Origin: Selaginella moellendorffii
Lineage: Eukaryota; Streptophyta; Lycopodiopsida; Selaginellales; Selaginellaceae
DNA length: 64,000 bases
Assembly: GCF_000143415.4 (NCBI RefSeq)
Contig: NW_003314323.1
Span: 1,097,767 to 1,161,766 of the forward strand
Direction of reading: 5' to 3'
Below are positions 33,220 through 46,329 of this stretch, piece by piece. Positions within the stretch are counted from its first letter, which is position 1. Each line of letters starts with the position of its first letter. The notes below the pieces were generated by a model. The model was not told the DNA's origin. It worked only from the letters and a program-made list of their open reading frames with translations, and ran no database searches. The position numbers and the translations under genes are program-made.

Positions 33220-35350
33220 AAAAGGAATATACCTTGAAATGCTGCACATCACTGTTGCATTCATAGGTTCGTCCATAGTGAGACTAAATGAAATGGTTAG
33301 AAATGGCCTTCTCAAAAATCCACTCTCCAAACTAACCCACTTGTTTGTGCTTATAGAGTAATCTACTCATTTTCGTATTAGATCCCAAGTAATCATAGAA
33401 AAGAGCTATAAAACTCTTGTCTCTCATTGCAAAGCCATAACATTAGATAGAAAATACATACAAGAAACTGTTGCCAATACAAAAGAAAAACGCTCAGAGT
33501 TACCAAAGGGAAATAGAGTTATTTGTTATTCTTATAATCTACTAGTACTAGGATATAGTTTGACTTAGATGTTTTCTCATCTATTTGTTAGTTTACACTA
33601 TATCATTATATTAAAGATTCAATCTTTCCTGTGGTTTTAAAAGGGATTAATGGCTAAGGGATCTACATTATCTTGTCCTTAACAAGTAGCAATAGCATGT
33701 ATGACTAAAATAGTAGCAGCAATAACAGTAGCAAAAGCTCCAATAAATAGACATGTGCAAGTAGTGGCAACAACAACAACACTAATTCCAAAAAGGGAAA
33801 GAGTCTAAAGCTAAGAAAGAGGTTGGGCAAGCCCTCATTACTAAGTAGGGGAGGTAAAGGCAAGATTGGTGGGACTACAGGAGGCAACATAGCCATGCTA
33901 GATAAATGAGTTGGAGATAACATTAGTGGGACTTGAGAAGGCTAGTGCTAAAGGGAGGGGTTGGTGGGGGAGGTAAGACATCCTCAACATTAGTACTAAA
34001 GGACTAGACTAGCAAGACAAAAGGAAGTGAGGCAGCACCAACACCAAGGGGAGGATCTAGTGGGGAGGTGGGATATCCTTAACACTACCATGAGAAGTGG
34101 TAGGTAGGGGAGGCAAGACTTCTTTGAAAACATTAAGTGAGGAGGAAGTGGTGTTCATTGAGGAAAAGGCATTATGTTCGTCTATAGTGAGAGCCTAAAT
34201 GAAATAGTAAAAGATAGCTTTATTGAGAATCCACTTTCCAAGCCAACCCACTTATTTGTACTTTTGATAATGTTAATTCTCCTAAAGAGCAATCTACTCA
34301 TTTTTATGTTAAATTCCAAGTAACTATAAAAAAGAATTAACAAACTCTTATCTCTCACTGTGAAGCCATAGATTTAAATGTTTAGCCAAAGAGAAAATAC
34401 GTATAAAAAAGTGTTGTTAACATAAGAAGAGATCACTTGGAATTACTAGAGGGAAATAGAATTATTTGCTATTCCTATAATTTAGTAGTGCTAGGATAGT
34501 TTTATGTAGATGTTCTTGTATATTTGTTAGTTTACATTATAGCACTATTTTAAAGATTCAAAATTTTATGGGGTTTTAAAAGGGCATAATGTTCAAGAGA
34601 TCTACATTGTTTCATCCTCAACAAGCAACAGTAACACGTATGGCTAAAGGAGTAATAGTAACAATAGCAACAAAAGCTCTAAGAAATAAGCATGTGCTAG
34701 TAGTGGCAGCAATAACACCAACTCTAGGAAGGGAAGGAGGTTAAAGAAGAGGCTGGGCTAAGAAAAAGGCCGAAAAGGCCCCTTAATGCCAAATAAGGGA
34801 GGTAAAGACAGAGTTGGTGGAATTAGAGAAGGCAAGGTAGCAGTGCCAAGTAGGGAAGGTAGAAACAAGGTTAATAGAACTTGAGGAGGTGAGGTAGCAA
34901 TGCCAAGGGTAGAAGCTAATAGGGAGGGCAAGACATCCTCAACACCAATGCTAAGGGAAGGTGTTGACAAGACTAGAGGAGGTGAGATAACAAGAACACC
35001 AGGGGGAGGGTCTGGTGGGGGAGGTAGGATATACACCAAAAGAAAGAGTAGGTAAGAGTCAAGACATTCTCGACAAACACCAAGCAAAGAGGAAGTAGAG
35101 CTTGCCAAGAAGGAGGGTTTTGTTTATGAAACTTCTTTGGATGCTTGTGTGTTTTATTATATTATTGTTGCAGTATCAAGCAATAGAGTAACCTTTCTCA
35201 ATAGCACCAAACATAGAAAATGGGAGAAGCCCTTTATTAACACTAAATAAGGGAAATGGAGGAAGCAATAGAACAACCTTTCTTAGTAGCACCAAACAAA
35301 GGAAATGGGAGAAGCCCTTTATCAATATTAAATAGGGGAAATGGGGGAAA
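33220..35350 (+). repeat. Two further copies of the E unit
   Basis: The units begin near 33220 and 34175. The tail 35170-35350 contains a short duplicated stretch ending in AAATGGGAGAAGCCCTTTAT. Confidence 0.65.
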
Positions 35351-36001
35351 CCCCTCTATAACACTGTAAGCAATTAATTTTTTCATTCTATTTTAGTCAC
35401 TTAACTATACTTCCGACCAATTGGAAGAGTCTCATTCACAACCTCCATAAGTCTAATTCCGGACTTGGGGCTTGCTCGCCCTGAGAAGGGCATCCATGCC
35501 CCTCAACCTTTGCACTTGGTCCAAGTGCTCCAAATGTCCGATCCCATAATCAACACCCCAAGGTACCACCAACATACATTATGCTAGGCTGTGCCCATTC
35601 ACCTTGGTCATATTGGTGGTCCACCACCTGCATTGCAATCCCGTCTCTCCAAGACTAAGCCATCTGTCCATGAGTGGTCATCCCAGATCCACTCCTTAGC
35701 ATCCTTAGGATGCCCGCAGACATGGGGAATAGCCTTCCCCAATATCTCCGTTCTGGTCCTCACCAATTCCTTTTCTGTCCATGGCCGTGCTCGCCAACAC
35801 TGCCATTGGATCAAGGCCCATTAGCCCGACCACTAAGTCCCATGGTCCTTTAGGACTTCCTCACCGTGTGACTGTGTCTTTGGTCACCACACTAGAGGAC
35901 CACTCCTCTTCCTTTCCATAGTCTGGGACTTTATGACAACATTTTGGAACACCGTGGCCATATGCAGCCTCGTGGGTACTCTCCCTGCCTTCCTGCCTTC
36001 C

Positions 36002-36163
36002 TGTAGCACATATGATCATGGGATGAGATTTGGATATACTGTCACCGTGGATCCTTAGAACTTTGGGGGATAAATGGGGATAAAATAGCCACTAAGGGCT
36101 CTCTCATCAAGCAATTGCCCCTTTTTCAGTTGGCTTAAGGGGAGAGAGATAAGGTGTGCTACA
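36002..36163 (+). repeat. 5' LTR of the TRIM
   Basis: 162 bp, nearly identical to 36514-36675, with about eight differences by eye. Confidence 0.93.
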
Positions 36164-36165
36164 GT

Positions 36166-36177
36166 TGGTATCAGAGC
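36166..36177 (+). other. Primer-binding site of the TRIM
   Basis: TGGTATCAGAGC, the exact initiator-Met complement, 2 nt after the 5' LTR. Confidence 0.9.
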
Positions 36178-36513
36178 AAATGGCACGGGTTCGATTCCCA
36201 TTGATTAGTGGCTACTTAAAAGTATAATATACCCTTGAGCAAGGTATATTCCTACCCCTAAATTTGAAATCGTACGTATTGGGCATCCATGCGTACGTCC
36301 TTCCTCTTGTGTGGAGTATCCACGGACGAAGGTATCCACCGTGGGACTGCGGTACGGGTGGATGACTAGTTGCCTCACATGGAATAGCTAGTCTACACAA
36401 TGGAAGGATTGGTAGATTGAGTGCGGAAATGGAGGTGTTGGTTCCCCTTGGCTCAGTAGGGGTTGCTAGTCAATAGTCAATGAGGACATTGACATCTCTG
36501 AAGGGGGGGTGAG

Positions 36514-36675
36514 TGTAGCGAATGTGATCATGGGATGAGATTTGGATATACTGTCACCGTGGATCCTTAGAACCTTGGGGGATAAATGGGGATAAAATAG
36601 CCACTAAGGGCTCTCTCATCAAGCAATTGCCCCTTTTCCAGTTGGCTTAAGAGGAGAGAGATAAAGTGCGCTACA
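36514..36675 (+). repeat. 3' LTR of the TRIM
   Basis: It pairs with 36002-36163 and is preceded by the purine tract at about 36499-36513. Confidence 0.93.
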
Positions 36676-37084
36676 CTTCCCCCTTTGGGTGCTCTAGCCA
36701 TAGGCTTAGAGCAAAGTTCTGTTGAGCCATGCCTGGTATCCAAGTAGGTAGTGCCACCCACACTTGGACTAGGAGCATCAACCATTCGATCTCCCGGGGG
36801 AACTAGAGTCGGATCTTGAACACTTCACCAAACTACCCCGCTTGTCGGTCCGTATTCACTTTAGTCTTGGACTTCCCAGTGGTCAACTCATCACTCAACA
36901 CCTGGGTACAGCCTTCCTGGGCCAAACTGGCCTTTCTTGGGCCAAACTAGCCTTTCCTAGCTAAATTAGCTCCATTAGGCTCTAACTCTCACACTCTCCC
37001 TATTATACTTTGGAACCCCCTGCAGCAACCCCCCCCCCCCCTTGGGGGATGATCGTTTTGGGCTTTCACCCAACAGCCTGTATT

Positions 37085-37610
37085 AGTATTTCGACTCAGT
37101 CTCGGTCCCGGTTTCGGACTTGGACTCGGTCTCGGTTCCATCTCGGACTCCATCTCAGGTACATCTCAGACTCCATCTCGGACTCCATCTCGGGTCCATC
37201 TCGGGTCCATCTCGGACTCCATCTCGGGTCCATCTCGGATCCATCTCGGCTCCATCTCGGGTCTATCTTGGACTCCATCTCGGACTCCATCTCGGGTCCA
37301 TCTCGGGTCCATCTCGGACTCCATCTCGGGTCCATCTCGGGTCCATCTCGGACTCCATCTCGGGTCCATCTCGGGTCCATCTCGGCTCCATCTCGGCTCT
37401 ATCTTGGACTCCATCTCGGACTCCATCTTGGGTCCATCTCGGGTCCATCTCGGACTCCATCTCAGGTCCATCTTGGACTCCATCTCGGGTCCATTTCGGA
37501 TCCATCTTGGACTCCATCTCGGACTCCTTCTCGGGTCTATCTCGAGTCCATCGTGGACTCCATCTCGGACTCCATCTCAGGTCCATCTCGGGTCTATCTT
37601 GGGTCCCTTT
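37085..37610. repeat. LTR minisatellite of the solo LTR
   Basis: Units GACTCCATCTCG and GGTCCATCTCG repeat about 40 times. The hexamer part seen in other copies is almost absent here. Confidence 0.9.
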
Positions 37611-38544
37611 TCTAGAGACTCACTTATCGTTCACTTCGTGCCTTTCCTTGAGCCCTTCGTTGGGAGTTCCACTCCCGCTTTTGACCTTTCAAGTCGGAGC
37701 TTTTGGTCCAAACATGTTACACTCATTTGGCTTTCGCTTCGGCCACTACCACGTGGCACCCTTCTGGCTCCACTTTGGGGCCTAGGGATTTTGTGTCTCA
37801 CAAACACAAATAGAAGTCATAAATGGCTTAACACTTGGTAAAGCTACTATAATTGATATAACATCTTTTGTGATTATACCTCCTATATTAAAAATTTCTA
37901 AAAACAAGTAGAGGATCAGTTGGCAAATTGGTTGAAATTTGATTTAGTTTATTCACTTTCTTACTATTTATAACTTACATTCTTTTGTAGGCTGTTAAAT
38001 GACAATAAACTAAAAGAATATGCATCACTTTTTCTTGTAAAAACTATAGGAACAATGACAATGATCTTAAACAAGATCAAGTTAATCGCTAAAGTAGAGG
38101 AATTTGTTGTAACATTCATACAAGTCATGCTTGGAAAATTTCATGGCTTTTACATTCTTCTAACATAGTTAGAGCAGCAACTTTATTTTGCCAATGGAAA
38201 TTTTGAGCTTTTTAGGGTTGGTCAATATGCATTTTTTGTTAGAAGATGATTTAAAGTTAATTTATATATTTACTAACATTCTCTATTTGTAGAAGAACTT
38301 ACCTTTTAGATTTGTCTCGGCATGTTGAGACATTGTGCTTGTTTTCTGAACATTTCCAAATTCCATGTTAACTGCCAACTTTTTTCTTGTTGTTGTTGAT
38401 TTTGTGTTTTTTTTTTTCTAGATTTTTGATTTATTGATAACTATTTTGCCCACTATAACTCATTGAAGGTGCCAATCTTTAAATATTTACATGCAATAGC
38501 TAGACTATTGATTGCCACTCAAGAATAGGGAATAATTGAATTTG

Positions 38545-39590
38545 CTCATGGCACCAACTAATATTCTGCCACATGGCTATCTATGCAACAAGCTCTTCCA
38601 AAAATATAGAAGTAAAAAGTCAGTGGAAGTATTAAATCTGTAGATAGAGATTTAAGGACTCAATAAGCCCCTCGATCAAACACACACGCAATTTCTAATT
38701 GTCAATCTCTCTATAATAGGATTCAAGAAACCCTACTCATAAGAAATATTTCCTAAGCTCACAAAATTTAATTAGGTTTATAACTATCCTTTAGTTGCTT
38801 CGATTTAGCAAGGTTAACTGAGGCTAAAAGGTGCTATGCCACATGGATTCTATTGTATGACTCCTAGGCAAGAATTTAACGAGCTGCAAGAGGAAAAAAC
38901 AAGGATTACTTGATGAAATTGCTCAAAGATGCTCTATTAACTGTGGAGCTATAATTAAATCTCTCCAAAAGCACTCTAAATCTCACTAAAAATAAAGTGC
39001 AATCTCACTAATACTCATAATCTCCTCACTACTCACTAAAATCAATCTAGAAACACTTTTAAACACTCTTAAACATTATTAATCACTTTAAAAAAGGAAT
39101 GATGCCTAGCCTAACCTTTCCCTGTCACTACCCTCCTTTTTATAGTTGGCTCTCCTCCTAATTTTCTCTAGATCTTTATTGTCCTCTAGTGTAGATTCCC
39201 CTCTCACGACTCCTAGGGAATATTTATGCATCTCCACATCACACTTTAGATACCACTCCAATCAAACATGATTTTGACTATTTTTAGGGTCTAAATGGCA
39301 TCGTTTAGCCTTGGTTTTGATAAAGACTCTACTGAATTGAAGTGGTCAGAGGATAGCTGCAAACCCATAAATTTGCAAATTAAGAATAAAATGCCATCTT
39401 TTCTTAAACTTTCAATGAGCAAGGTTTCTGGAATCCTACTATGGAAAGATTAATCGTTACAAATTGAATATATGTCTAACTGAAGGGCTTATTGGGTCTT
39501 TGGATCTTTGTCTAGAACTATAATACTCTTTGAATTTTATGTTTTTGCATTCTTGGAGGAGCTCACCATGCAACTAGACCCTAAACCCTA
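38545..39590 (+). repeat. LTR-like segment E3
   Basis: It is colinear over about 1 kb with 27590-28640. Similarity ends near 39585, where D-type sequence starts. Confidence 0.5.
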
Positions 39591-40330
39591 TATGCCATAT
39601 CAATGAAACATGACTTCAACTATTTTGAGGGTTTATATGGCATAATTGTGCTTCCCTACCACCACCTAGGATGCAATGGAATTGCATTCTACTTCTTTGG
39701 GTCTTGCCCAAGTCAATACTTCTCTATTAATTCTCTTATGCTGATCTTTTGTGCTAACAAGTAATTATCCCTATTAGATCTCTAGGGCTTCATTGTAATT
39801 TCAATTATCCTTAGCAACAACTGAACCTTCAATGTCAATTTGTTAGTACCTCTTAAAACTTTCTCCACCATCTCTCCTTGACTTGAAGTAGAAGATTCCT
39901 GTAAGAATTTCCAAGCCCATCCTAGATTCCTTCTATTCCAACATCCTCTTGATGCTAGCTTTCCCTACCCCTATTTTTGCCACTTGCTCAGTAGGTGACC
40001 CCATTTTCTACATATATTCCTTGGTTGTCTTCCCAAGCCTGAATAATGCCTTTACACCTTCTCAGACATCCTTATCCTTACCTTCTGGCTTGTTGATAGT
40101 GTCTTTTGAGTCATCTCTTAGATTTAATTCCTCCTTAACAAACTCCTTAAATTCCTACCTAACTTCCTCTTTTCCTAATGCTTCCCTCTATGCCTCCTAG
40201 CAAGCTTTATAACTTATTTCTTGAGCTCTAAGGTCCTCATATATTGTTGTAAAGTCTTTTCTCGCAACTCCATTAAGGATCTAGCTTACTTGATTGCCTC
40301 AATTAGCTTCCCTATATTCATGGTTGTCCA
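39590..40330 (-). pseudogene. Fragment of gypsy element D (coiled-coil ORF end)
   Basis: 39950-40330 matches 21560-21860 closely, including the stretch with GTGTCTTTTGAGTCATCTC. Only the extra ORF region downstream of integrase is represented. Stops interrupt all frames. Confidence 0.55.
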
Positions 40331-40439
40331 AAACTTTATTAATTCTGGAAAATGGGACATCATATTTCTTTTACTTTCTATTCATCCATTTACATCTTTA
40401 GACAACAAATCCCTTCTTCTTTTCCTTTATTTCAAATTT

Positions 40440-40967
40440 AATCATACATGGATGACCAACATAAGGCATAGTCTAGCTCTTACTTGCATGTTTGTCCTTG
40501 TTTTATATCTGGCTTGGGTCTAGGCCTCAATTCCATACTATGTTAGCTGATGGAGTACTCATATCCTCGCATTAGGCTATTGGTATGTTAAAATAGCACT
40601 AGACTCCATTTGGCTTTATTTTGCATATTAATCCTGAAATTGAGATGCTAAGAGCTCTAAGACTACTCCAACATCACTCTGAGCTCCTGTCCTTTTGCTC
40701 CTTAGGTTGTATGTTTAAGAGTCATTTTCTACTTTTGTCCCTTCGCTCCTTGGGTTGTACACTTGGGCGTTATTCCATGCTTCAATTTCCTATGCTCCTT
40801 AGCTATATATTAGAGAGTTTGGCTTCATACCTTCATTCAGTGGCCCAAGACCTTGAACTTAGGTTTTGCTTTATTACCCTTGGCCCAAGTGTCCAAAGTT
40901 AAAGTTTCACTTCATGATTATCTTAAAACCATGGGGTAAAAGGTGAAAACCATGTGTACTATAGATG
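40440..40967 (+). repeat. LTR fragment of family C, inverted
   Basis: It is the reverse complement of 21021-21545, ending in GTGTACTATA where the family terminus is GTGTGCTACA. It is truncated at its left side. Confidence 0.6.
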
Positions 40968-40999
40968 TTAAGATATGAAATGCCTCAACCATAAATGTA

Positions 41000-42980
41000 A
41001 GACCATTATTTGAATGAATTCACTTTAGACAAAAATGTTGGAATACTATTCAATTAAGGAGGAAGTATCCAATAACAATCACAAATGCATTAGTAAGAGC
41101 TCTGACTTCCATACATCAAGTTTAGTCAAAAAAATAATGATATATTTATTACTAATAATTGACTATGGAAAAGGCCTCATCAAATCAAATGTTACTAGCT
41201 TAAATGAACTAGAAATTATAATTGATTTTCAACTATTCTTTTATAATATGAGGAAGAGTATTACAAACTTAGCACTTATTTATATACCAGATAACATTAT
41301 ATCACATTTTTAGCCAATAAAAAAACTTGCATAGCTTCTTAATTACATGACAATATCCTATATACCTACTAGAATAGGAGAGTAATGATAAATGTGGGGA
41401 AAATGTGGAATAAATATTAAAGACACCACCAATCACAAATAGTCATTAAAATCAATCCCCATTATATAAAGACAAAATGATATTGAGAATGTAAATGCCA
41501 AAATGACAAGTCATCAATAAGTAATATAAAATTCTCAAACCCTTATGAAGCCTTTGGATCCATGGCTTAACTTTTCAAGAGTCATAAACCTCATTAAAAG
41601 AAGATAAATATAGACACTAAATATCAAGTATAAAAACTACTTGTGGCACAAAATCCTCATTTAAAAATCCATTGATCCAAGAATAACAGATTTGTTAGGA
41701 ATATAAAAAAAGAGAAAAGAAGGGGGAGAAGTTTGATAAAGGGTATTAGCATCAATTATAAAACTTTCTAAACAATAAATGACTTCAAAGTTATATATCT
41801 GAAGCTTTAGAACTTACCAAGCAATATGACCAACTAAATTTTTTTGCTTTAATAATAAAATGAATGTGGTATGATCACCCTCTAGCAATTTAAGAGAACC
41901 ATGTAAGTATACATAAAGCTTCTTAAAACTTCAAATTACTGCTAGACACTCCTCTATCATAGAGTAATTAACCTTCACTAATTATAATGTATGGTTGATG
42001 TACACAATGGGATATTGCTGATTAGCACACTTGTACTCTTTTACATTAACACACTTTTAAGACCAATATCATAAGCATTCATGCGCAAGATGAAATGTTA
42101 AATATAGTCAAAATACACCAAAATTGTGAAAGTCATCAACACTTCTTTAAGATCTGTAAACGCCCCACTTGCAGTCCTTAAATTATATGAAAGATGATAT
42201 AGAAAATTTTAGTAATACTTGCAATAATGCAATACAATCAGAAAAATAATCAATAAAACAATCAAGATATTGCACATTGTTGATGATGTGTTGCACATCA
42301 TTGATACACTTGGAAGCCTCTTCATTAGAGTCTTCCTCATGTAGGGATTCATCATCCACAACTTAAGAGTCTGGTGGCAAAGTTCAGTCGTTTAAGACTC
42401 AATTGAATTCTTTAGAAGAACAATTGACTCAATGCGGTACCCAAGATAAATTGTGTTTCTAGACCTAAACATACACTTTGACCACTTTAGATTCAAATCA
42501 ACTTCCTACAACAATTCATCACCTTGTGAACATCATAGATATTCTCTTTCTATGTCCCTTCTGAATAGATCAAGACATCATCAATAAAATTAATAGTTAC
42601 ATCTAATATATCATAAAGAATTTCATCCATCAGCTTAAAAAGTCACTAGAGCATTGTTCAATTCAAACAATATCACCAAGAAACCAAATAGGGTACAAAA
42701 AGCAATCTTAGGAATGTTCTTCTTAGCCATCAACACTTGCTAGTACCCAAAAGGAAAATCCAATTTAGTGAACCAATCACTTTGCCCTAAATGATTTAGA
42801 AAATTGGCAATGTAGGGAAAAGGGTACATATTTAATATCATCACATTATTTAATATACAATAGTCAATACAAAAGTGAATAGTCCCATCAAGCTTTGTCA
42901 AAAGATGAAATTCACATACTTAAGAACTCCAAAACTTTCAAATAACACCTTTCTCCAATATCTTTTCAACATTTTCTCAA
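41000..42980 (-). pseudogene. Ty3/gypsy pol remnant F (RT, RNase H, integrase)
   Basis: From right to left on the minus strand: RT with DGTIHFCIDY (about 42890), DWFTKLDFPFGY and the active site NFIDDVLIYSE (about 42560); RNase H with YPIVYINHTL and EECLAVI.SFKKLYVYLHG (about 41870-42020); and the integrase core start FDLMRPFP..ISNKYIIIFLTKL (about 41160). This order is that of gypsy elements. All frames are heavily broken. The RT is cut on the right by the LTR start at 42981, so the C LTR inserted into or replaced its 5' part. Confidence 0.7.
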
Positions 42981-43484
42981 TGTAACGCATATGGTTTTTA
43001 CCCTTTACCCTATAGTGTTTTACTATAGGATACCAATGGAGCAAAACATTACCTTTGTACATGTGGGCCAAGGAAAGTAGAGTAGAATCTAATTTTTAAG
43101 GCCTTAAGCCACTAGATGAAGGTACAAAGCTAATTTCCCAAGTATATAACTAAAGAATAAAGGAACTGAAGCATGGTATAACTTCTAAACATACAGCCTA
43201 AAGCGTAAGGGACAAGAGTATGGTATGACATTGGAACAGTCCTAAAGAATCTAACATCCCATTGCTAGGACTAGCACACTGTGAGACACAAATCTATGAG
43301 CATCAAAGTGGAGCCGAAAGGGTGCCATATAGTAGTAAATAAGCATAACACGTTTGGACTAAAAGCTCTTACTTGAAAAATTGAGAGCAAGAGTGGAACT
43401 CCCAATAGAGTGCTCAAGGAATGAGCATGAAGTAAGCAATAAATGAGTCTCTAGAAAAAGGATACAAGAGAACCAACACATGAT

Positions 43485-43770
43485 ATGAGATGGAGTTCGA
43501 TATAGAGTCTAAGATGGAGTCTGATATAGACCCAAGATGGAGTCCGATATGGAGTCCAAGATGGAGTTCGAGATAGACCCGAGATGGAGTCCAAGATGGA
43601 CCCGAGATAGAGTCCGAGATGGACCCAAGATGGAGTCCGAGATGGACTTGAGATGGAGTCCGAGATGAAGTCCACGATGGACCTGAGATGGAGCCTGAGA
43701 TGGAGTCCGAGATGGACCCTAGATGGAATCCGAGCCTGAGACTGAAATCGAAAACAAGACCGAGACCGAG
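43485..43770. repeat. LTR minisatellite, outer nested copy
   Basis: Degenerate GATGGAGTCCGA-type units (plus strand), clearly older than those of A2. Confidence 0.75.
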
Positions 43771-44478
43771 ATTGAGATCAAGTCTGAATTTGAGACCGAG
43801 TTTGACAAGCAAGGTAGCTTGGTGAAGTGTTCAAGAGCCAACTCTAGAGAGTTTCGGGAGATCAAAAAGTTGATACTCCCAATCCAAGTGTGGATGGCAC
43901 TACCTACTTGGATATTTAGCATGGCTCAACATACCTTGCTCTAACACCATGGCTAGGGCACCCAAAAGTGAAAGTTGGGGAGAGTACCTACAAGGTTTGT
44001 GTAGAGCCACAATGTTTCAAAATGTCATCCCAAAATCTTAGGCTATGGAAAGGAAGAGGAAGGGTCCTCTTGTGTAGAGACCAAGGATACGGTCCGTAGT
44101 GACGAAGTCCTAGAAGTCAATGGGACTTAATGATCGAGCCTCGGGCCCTGACCCAATGGTAGTGTTGGTGAGCACTGTCAGGGATAGAGAAGGACTTGGC
44201 AGGAACTGAAGAAAGGATATTGGGGAAAGGTGTTCCCCATGTCTTCAGGCATATTAAGGATGCTAAGGTGTGGTCATGGGATAACCACTTAGGGATGGAT
44301 GCCCCAGTCTTTGAGAGATGGGACTGTGATGCAAGTGGTCTTGGATTATAGATGTGACAAGGGTGAATGAGCATGGCTTTAGCGTAACAGGCTGCTATGT
44401 CGGTGGTACCTTTAAGTGTTGGTCATGGGATCAAACACGTGGAGCACTTGAACCAAATGCAAAGGCTAAGTGGCATAG

Positions 44479-46151
44479 TGTAAGACACAAATCCCTAAGC
44501 CCCAAAGTGGAGCCGAAAGGGTGCCACATGGTAGTGGCCGAAGCAAAAGCCAAACGAGTGTAACACATTTGGACTAAAATCTCTTACTCGAAAAGTTGAG
44601 AGCGGGAGTGGAACTCTCAACAAAGTGCTCGAGGAACGGGCATGAAGCAAGCAATAAGCGAGACTCTAAAAAGGGACCCAAAAATACCAACACATGACAC
44701 GTGGAGGAGTCTGAGATGGACTCAAGATGGACTCCAAGATGGAGTTCGAGATGGACCCGAGATGGAGTCCGAGATAGAGTCCAAAATGGACCCGAGATGG
44801 AGTCCGAGATGGAGTCTAAGATGGAGTCCAAGATGGACCCGAGATGGACTCGAGATGGAATCCGAAATGGAGTCTGAGATGGAGTCCGAGATGGACCCGA
44901 GATGGAGTTTGAGATGGAGTCCGAGATGGACTTGAGATGGACCCAAGATGGAGTTCAAGATGGAGTCCAAGATGGACCCAAGATGGACCCAAGATGGAGT
45001 CTAAGATGGAGTCCGAGATGGAACCGAGGCTGAAGCCAAGACTGAGATCGAGACTGAGACTAAGTCCAAGTCCGAAACCAAGACCAAGACCGAGTCCAAG
45101 TCCGAGTCTGAGTCCGAATACTAATACAGGCTATTGGATGAAAGCTCAAAGCGATCGTCCCCCGGGGTGCGGGGGAGGGGGGGGGCTGCAGAGGGTTCCA
45201 AAAGTATATTAGGGAGAGTGTGGGGGTTGGAGCCCAATGGAGCCAATTTGGCCAGGAAAGGCTAGTTTGGCCCAAAAAAGCTGTACCCAGGTGTTAGGTG
45301 ATGAGCTGACCACTGGGAAGTCCAAGACTAGAGTGAATACAAACTGACAAGTGGGGTAGCTTGGTGAAGTATTCAAGAGCCGACTTTAGTTCCCCCGGGA
45401 GATCAAATGGTCGATGCTCCCAGTCCAAGTGTGGGTGGCACTACATACTTGGATACCTGGCATAGCTCAATGGAACCTCGCTCTAAGCCCATAGCTAGAG
45501 CACCCAAAGGTGGAAGGCAGGGAGAGTACCCATGAGGCTCGCGTAGGGCCACGATGTTCTGAACCGTTATCCCAAAGTCCCAGACTGTGGAAAAGAAGAG
45601 GAGCAGTCCTCTAGTGTAGTGACCAAGGATACGGTCATGTGGTGACGAAGTCCCAGAGGACCGTGGGGCTTAGTGGTCAAGCCTGTGGGCCTTGATCCAA
45701 TGGCAATGTTGGTGAACACGGCCATGGACGGAAAGGGACTTGGTGGGGACCCGAAAAGGGATATTAGGGAAAGTTATTCCTCATGTTTGTGGGCATCCTA
45801 AGGATGCTAAGGAGTGGATCTGGGATGATCACTCATAGATGGTTGACCCAGTCTTTGAGAGACGGGACTGTGATGCAGGTGGTATTAGACCACCTGTGTG
45901 TCCAAGGTGACGGGGCATGGCCTTAGCGTAACAGGCTGATATATCAGTGGTACCTTGGGGTGTTAGTCATGGGATCGGACACATGGAGCACTTAGACCAA
46001 GTGCAAAGGTTAAGTGGCATAAATGTCATTCTTGGCGATAACAAGTCCTAAGTTCGGAATAGGACTTATGGAGGTTATGAGTGAGACTCCTCCAAGTGGT
46101 CGGAGGTGTGGTTAAGTGACTAAAGTAGAATGGAAAAATTAGTCACTTACA
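44479..46151 (+). repeat. Solo LTR of family A inserted in a family-A LTR, TSD CATAG
   Basis: It starts TGTAAGACAC and ends CACTTACA, flanked by CATAG at 44474-44478 and 46152-46156. The host LTR sequence is continuous across the insertion. The lack of an internal region means recombination to a solo LTR after insertion. Confidence 0.88.
44700..45120. repeat. LTR minisatellite, inner nested copy
   Basis: About 30 units of 11-12 bp followed by hexamers (CCGAGTC / CAAGTC type). Confidence 0.8.
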
Positions 46152-46329
46152 CATAGATGGTCTTTACGGGGCTAGCATATCCTTAAGTCCTAAATAGGGT
46201 ATTTACAGGGCTAACATATCCTTAAGTCTTAAATAAGACTTATGAAGATTGTGAGTGAAACTCCTTCAAATGGTCAAAAGTGTGGTTAAGTGATTAAAGT
46301 ATAATGGAAAATTTAGTTGCTTACATATG

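Larger units (their letters stand above)
36002..36675 (+). mobile_element. TRIM element (674 bp), complete
   Basis: Two 162-bp terminal repeats (36002-36163 and 36514-36675) both start TGTAGC and end GCTACA. The 5-bp duplication CTTCC flanks them (35997-36001 and 36676-36680). A primer-binding site TGGTATCAGAGC follows the first repeat at 36166, and a purine tract GAAGGGGGGGTGAG precedes the second. The 350-bp interior encodes nothing. This is the textbook layout of a terminal-repeat retrotransposon in miniature. It depends on proteins supplied in trans. Confidence 0.95.
35365..37802 (-). repeat. Solo LTR of family A with TSD AACAC
   Basis: Both family termini are present (TGTAAGCAA at the left, GTGTCTCACA at the right as read on the plus strand). 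The 5-bp duplication AACAC lies at 35360-35364 and 37803-37807. No internal region follows, so this is a product of LTR-LTR recombination. It contains a TRIM insertion. Without the TRIM and its extra TSD copy the LTR is about 1.76 kb. Confidence 0.92.
33111..38540 (+). mobile_element. Internal region of repeat complex E, second copy
   Basis: It is colinear with 28740-32600 except for two E units in place of three and the insertion of a solo family-A LTR at 35365-37802. The sequence on either side of that insertion is continuous in the first copy (near 31730). Confidence 0.5.
43280..46325 (+). repeat. Solo LTR of family A (outer of two nested)
   Basis: It starts TGTGAGACAC and ends GTTGCTTACA. 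The flanks CACAC and TATGC are explained by an original target CATGC, because the uninterrupted C sequence at 21345 reads AGCATGCAAAATGG at this point. It is interrupted by a second family-A LTR at 44479-46151. Confidence 0.8.

Noticed and set aside
37085-37610. CRISPR-like array
   Set aside because: Units are 11-12 bp with no spacers, the array lies in an LTR, and the window is eukaryotic.
43723-43944. 73-codon plus-strand frame rich in Glu/Thr
   Set aside because: It lies over the hexamer part of the LTR minisatellite and continues into non-coding LTR sequence.
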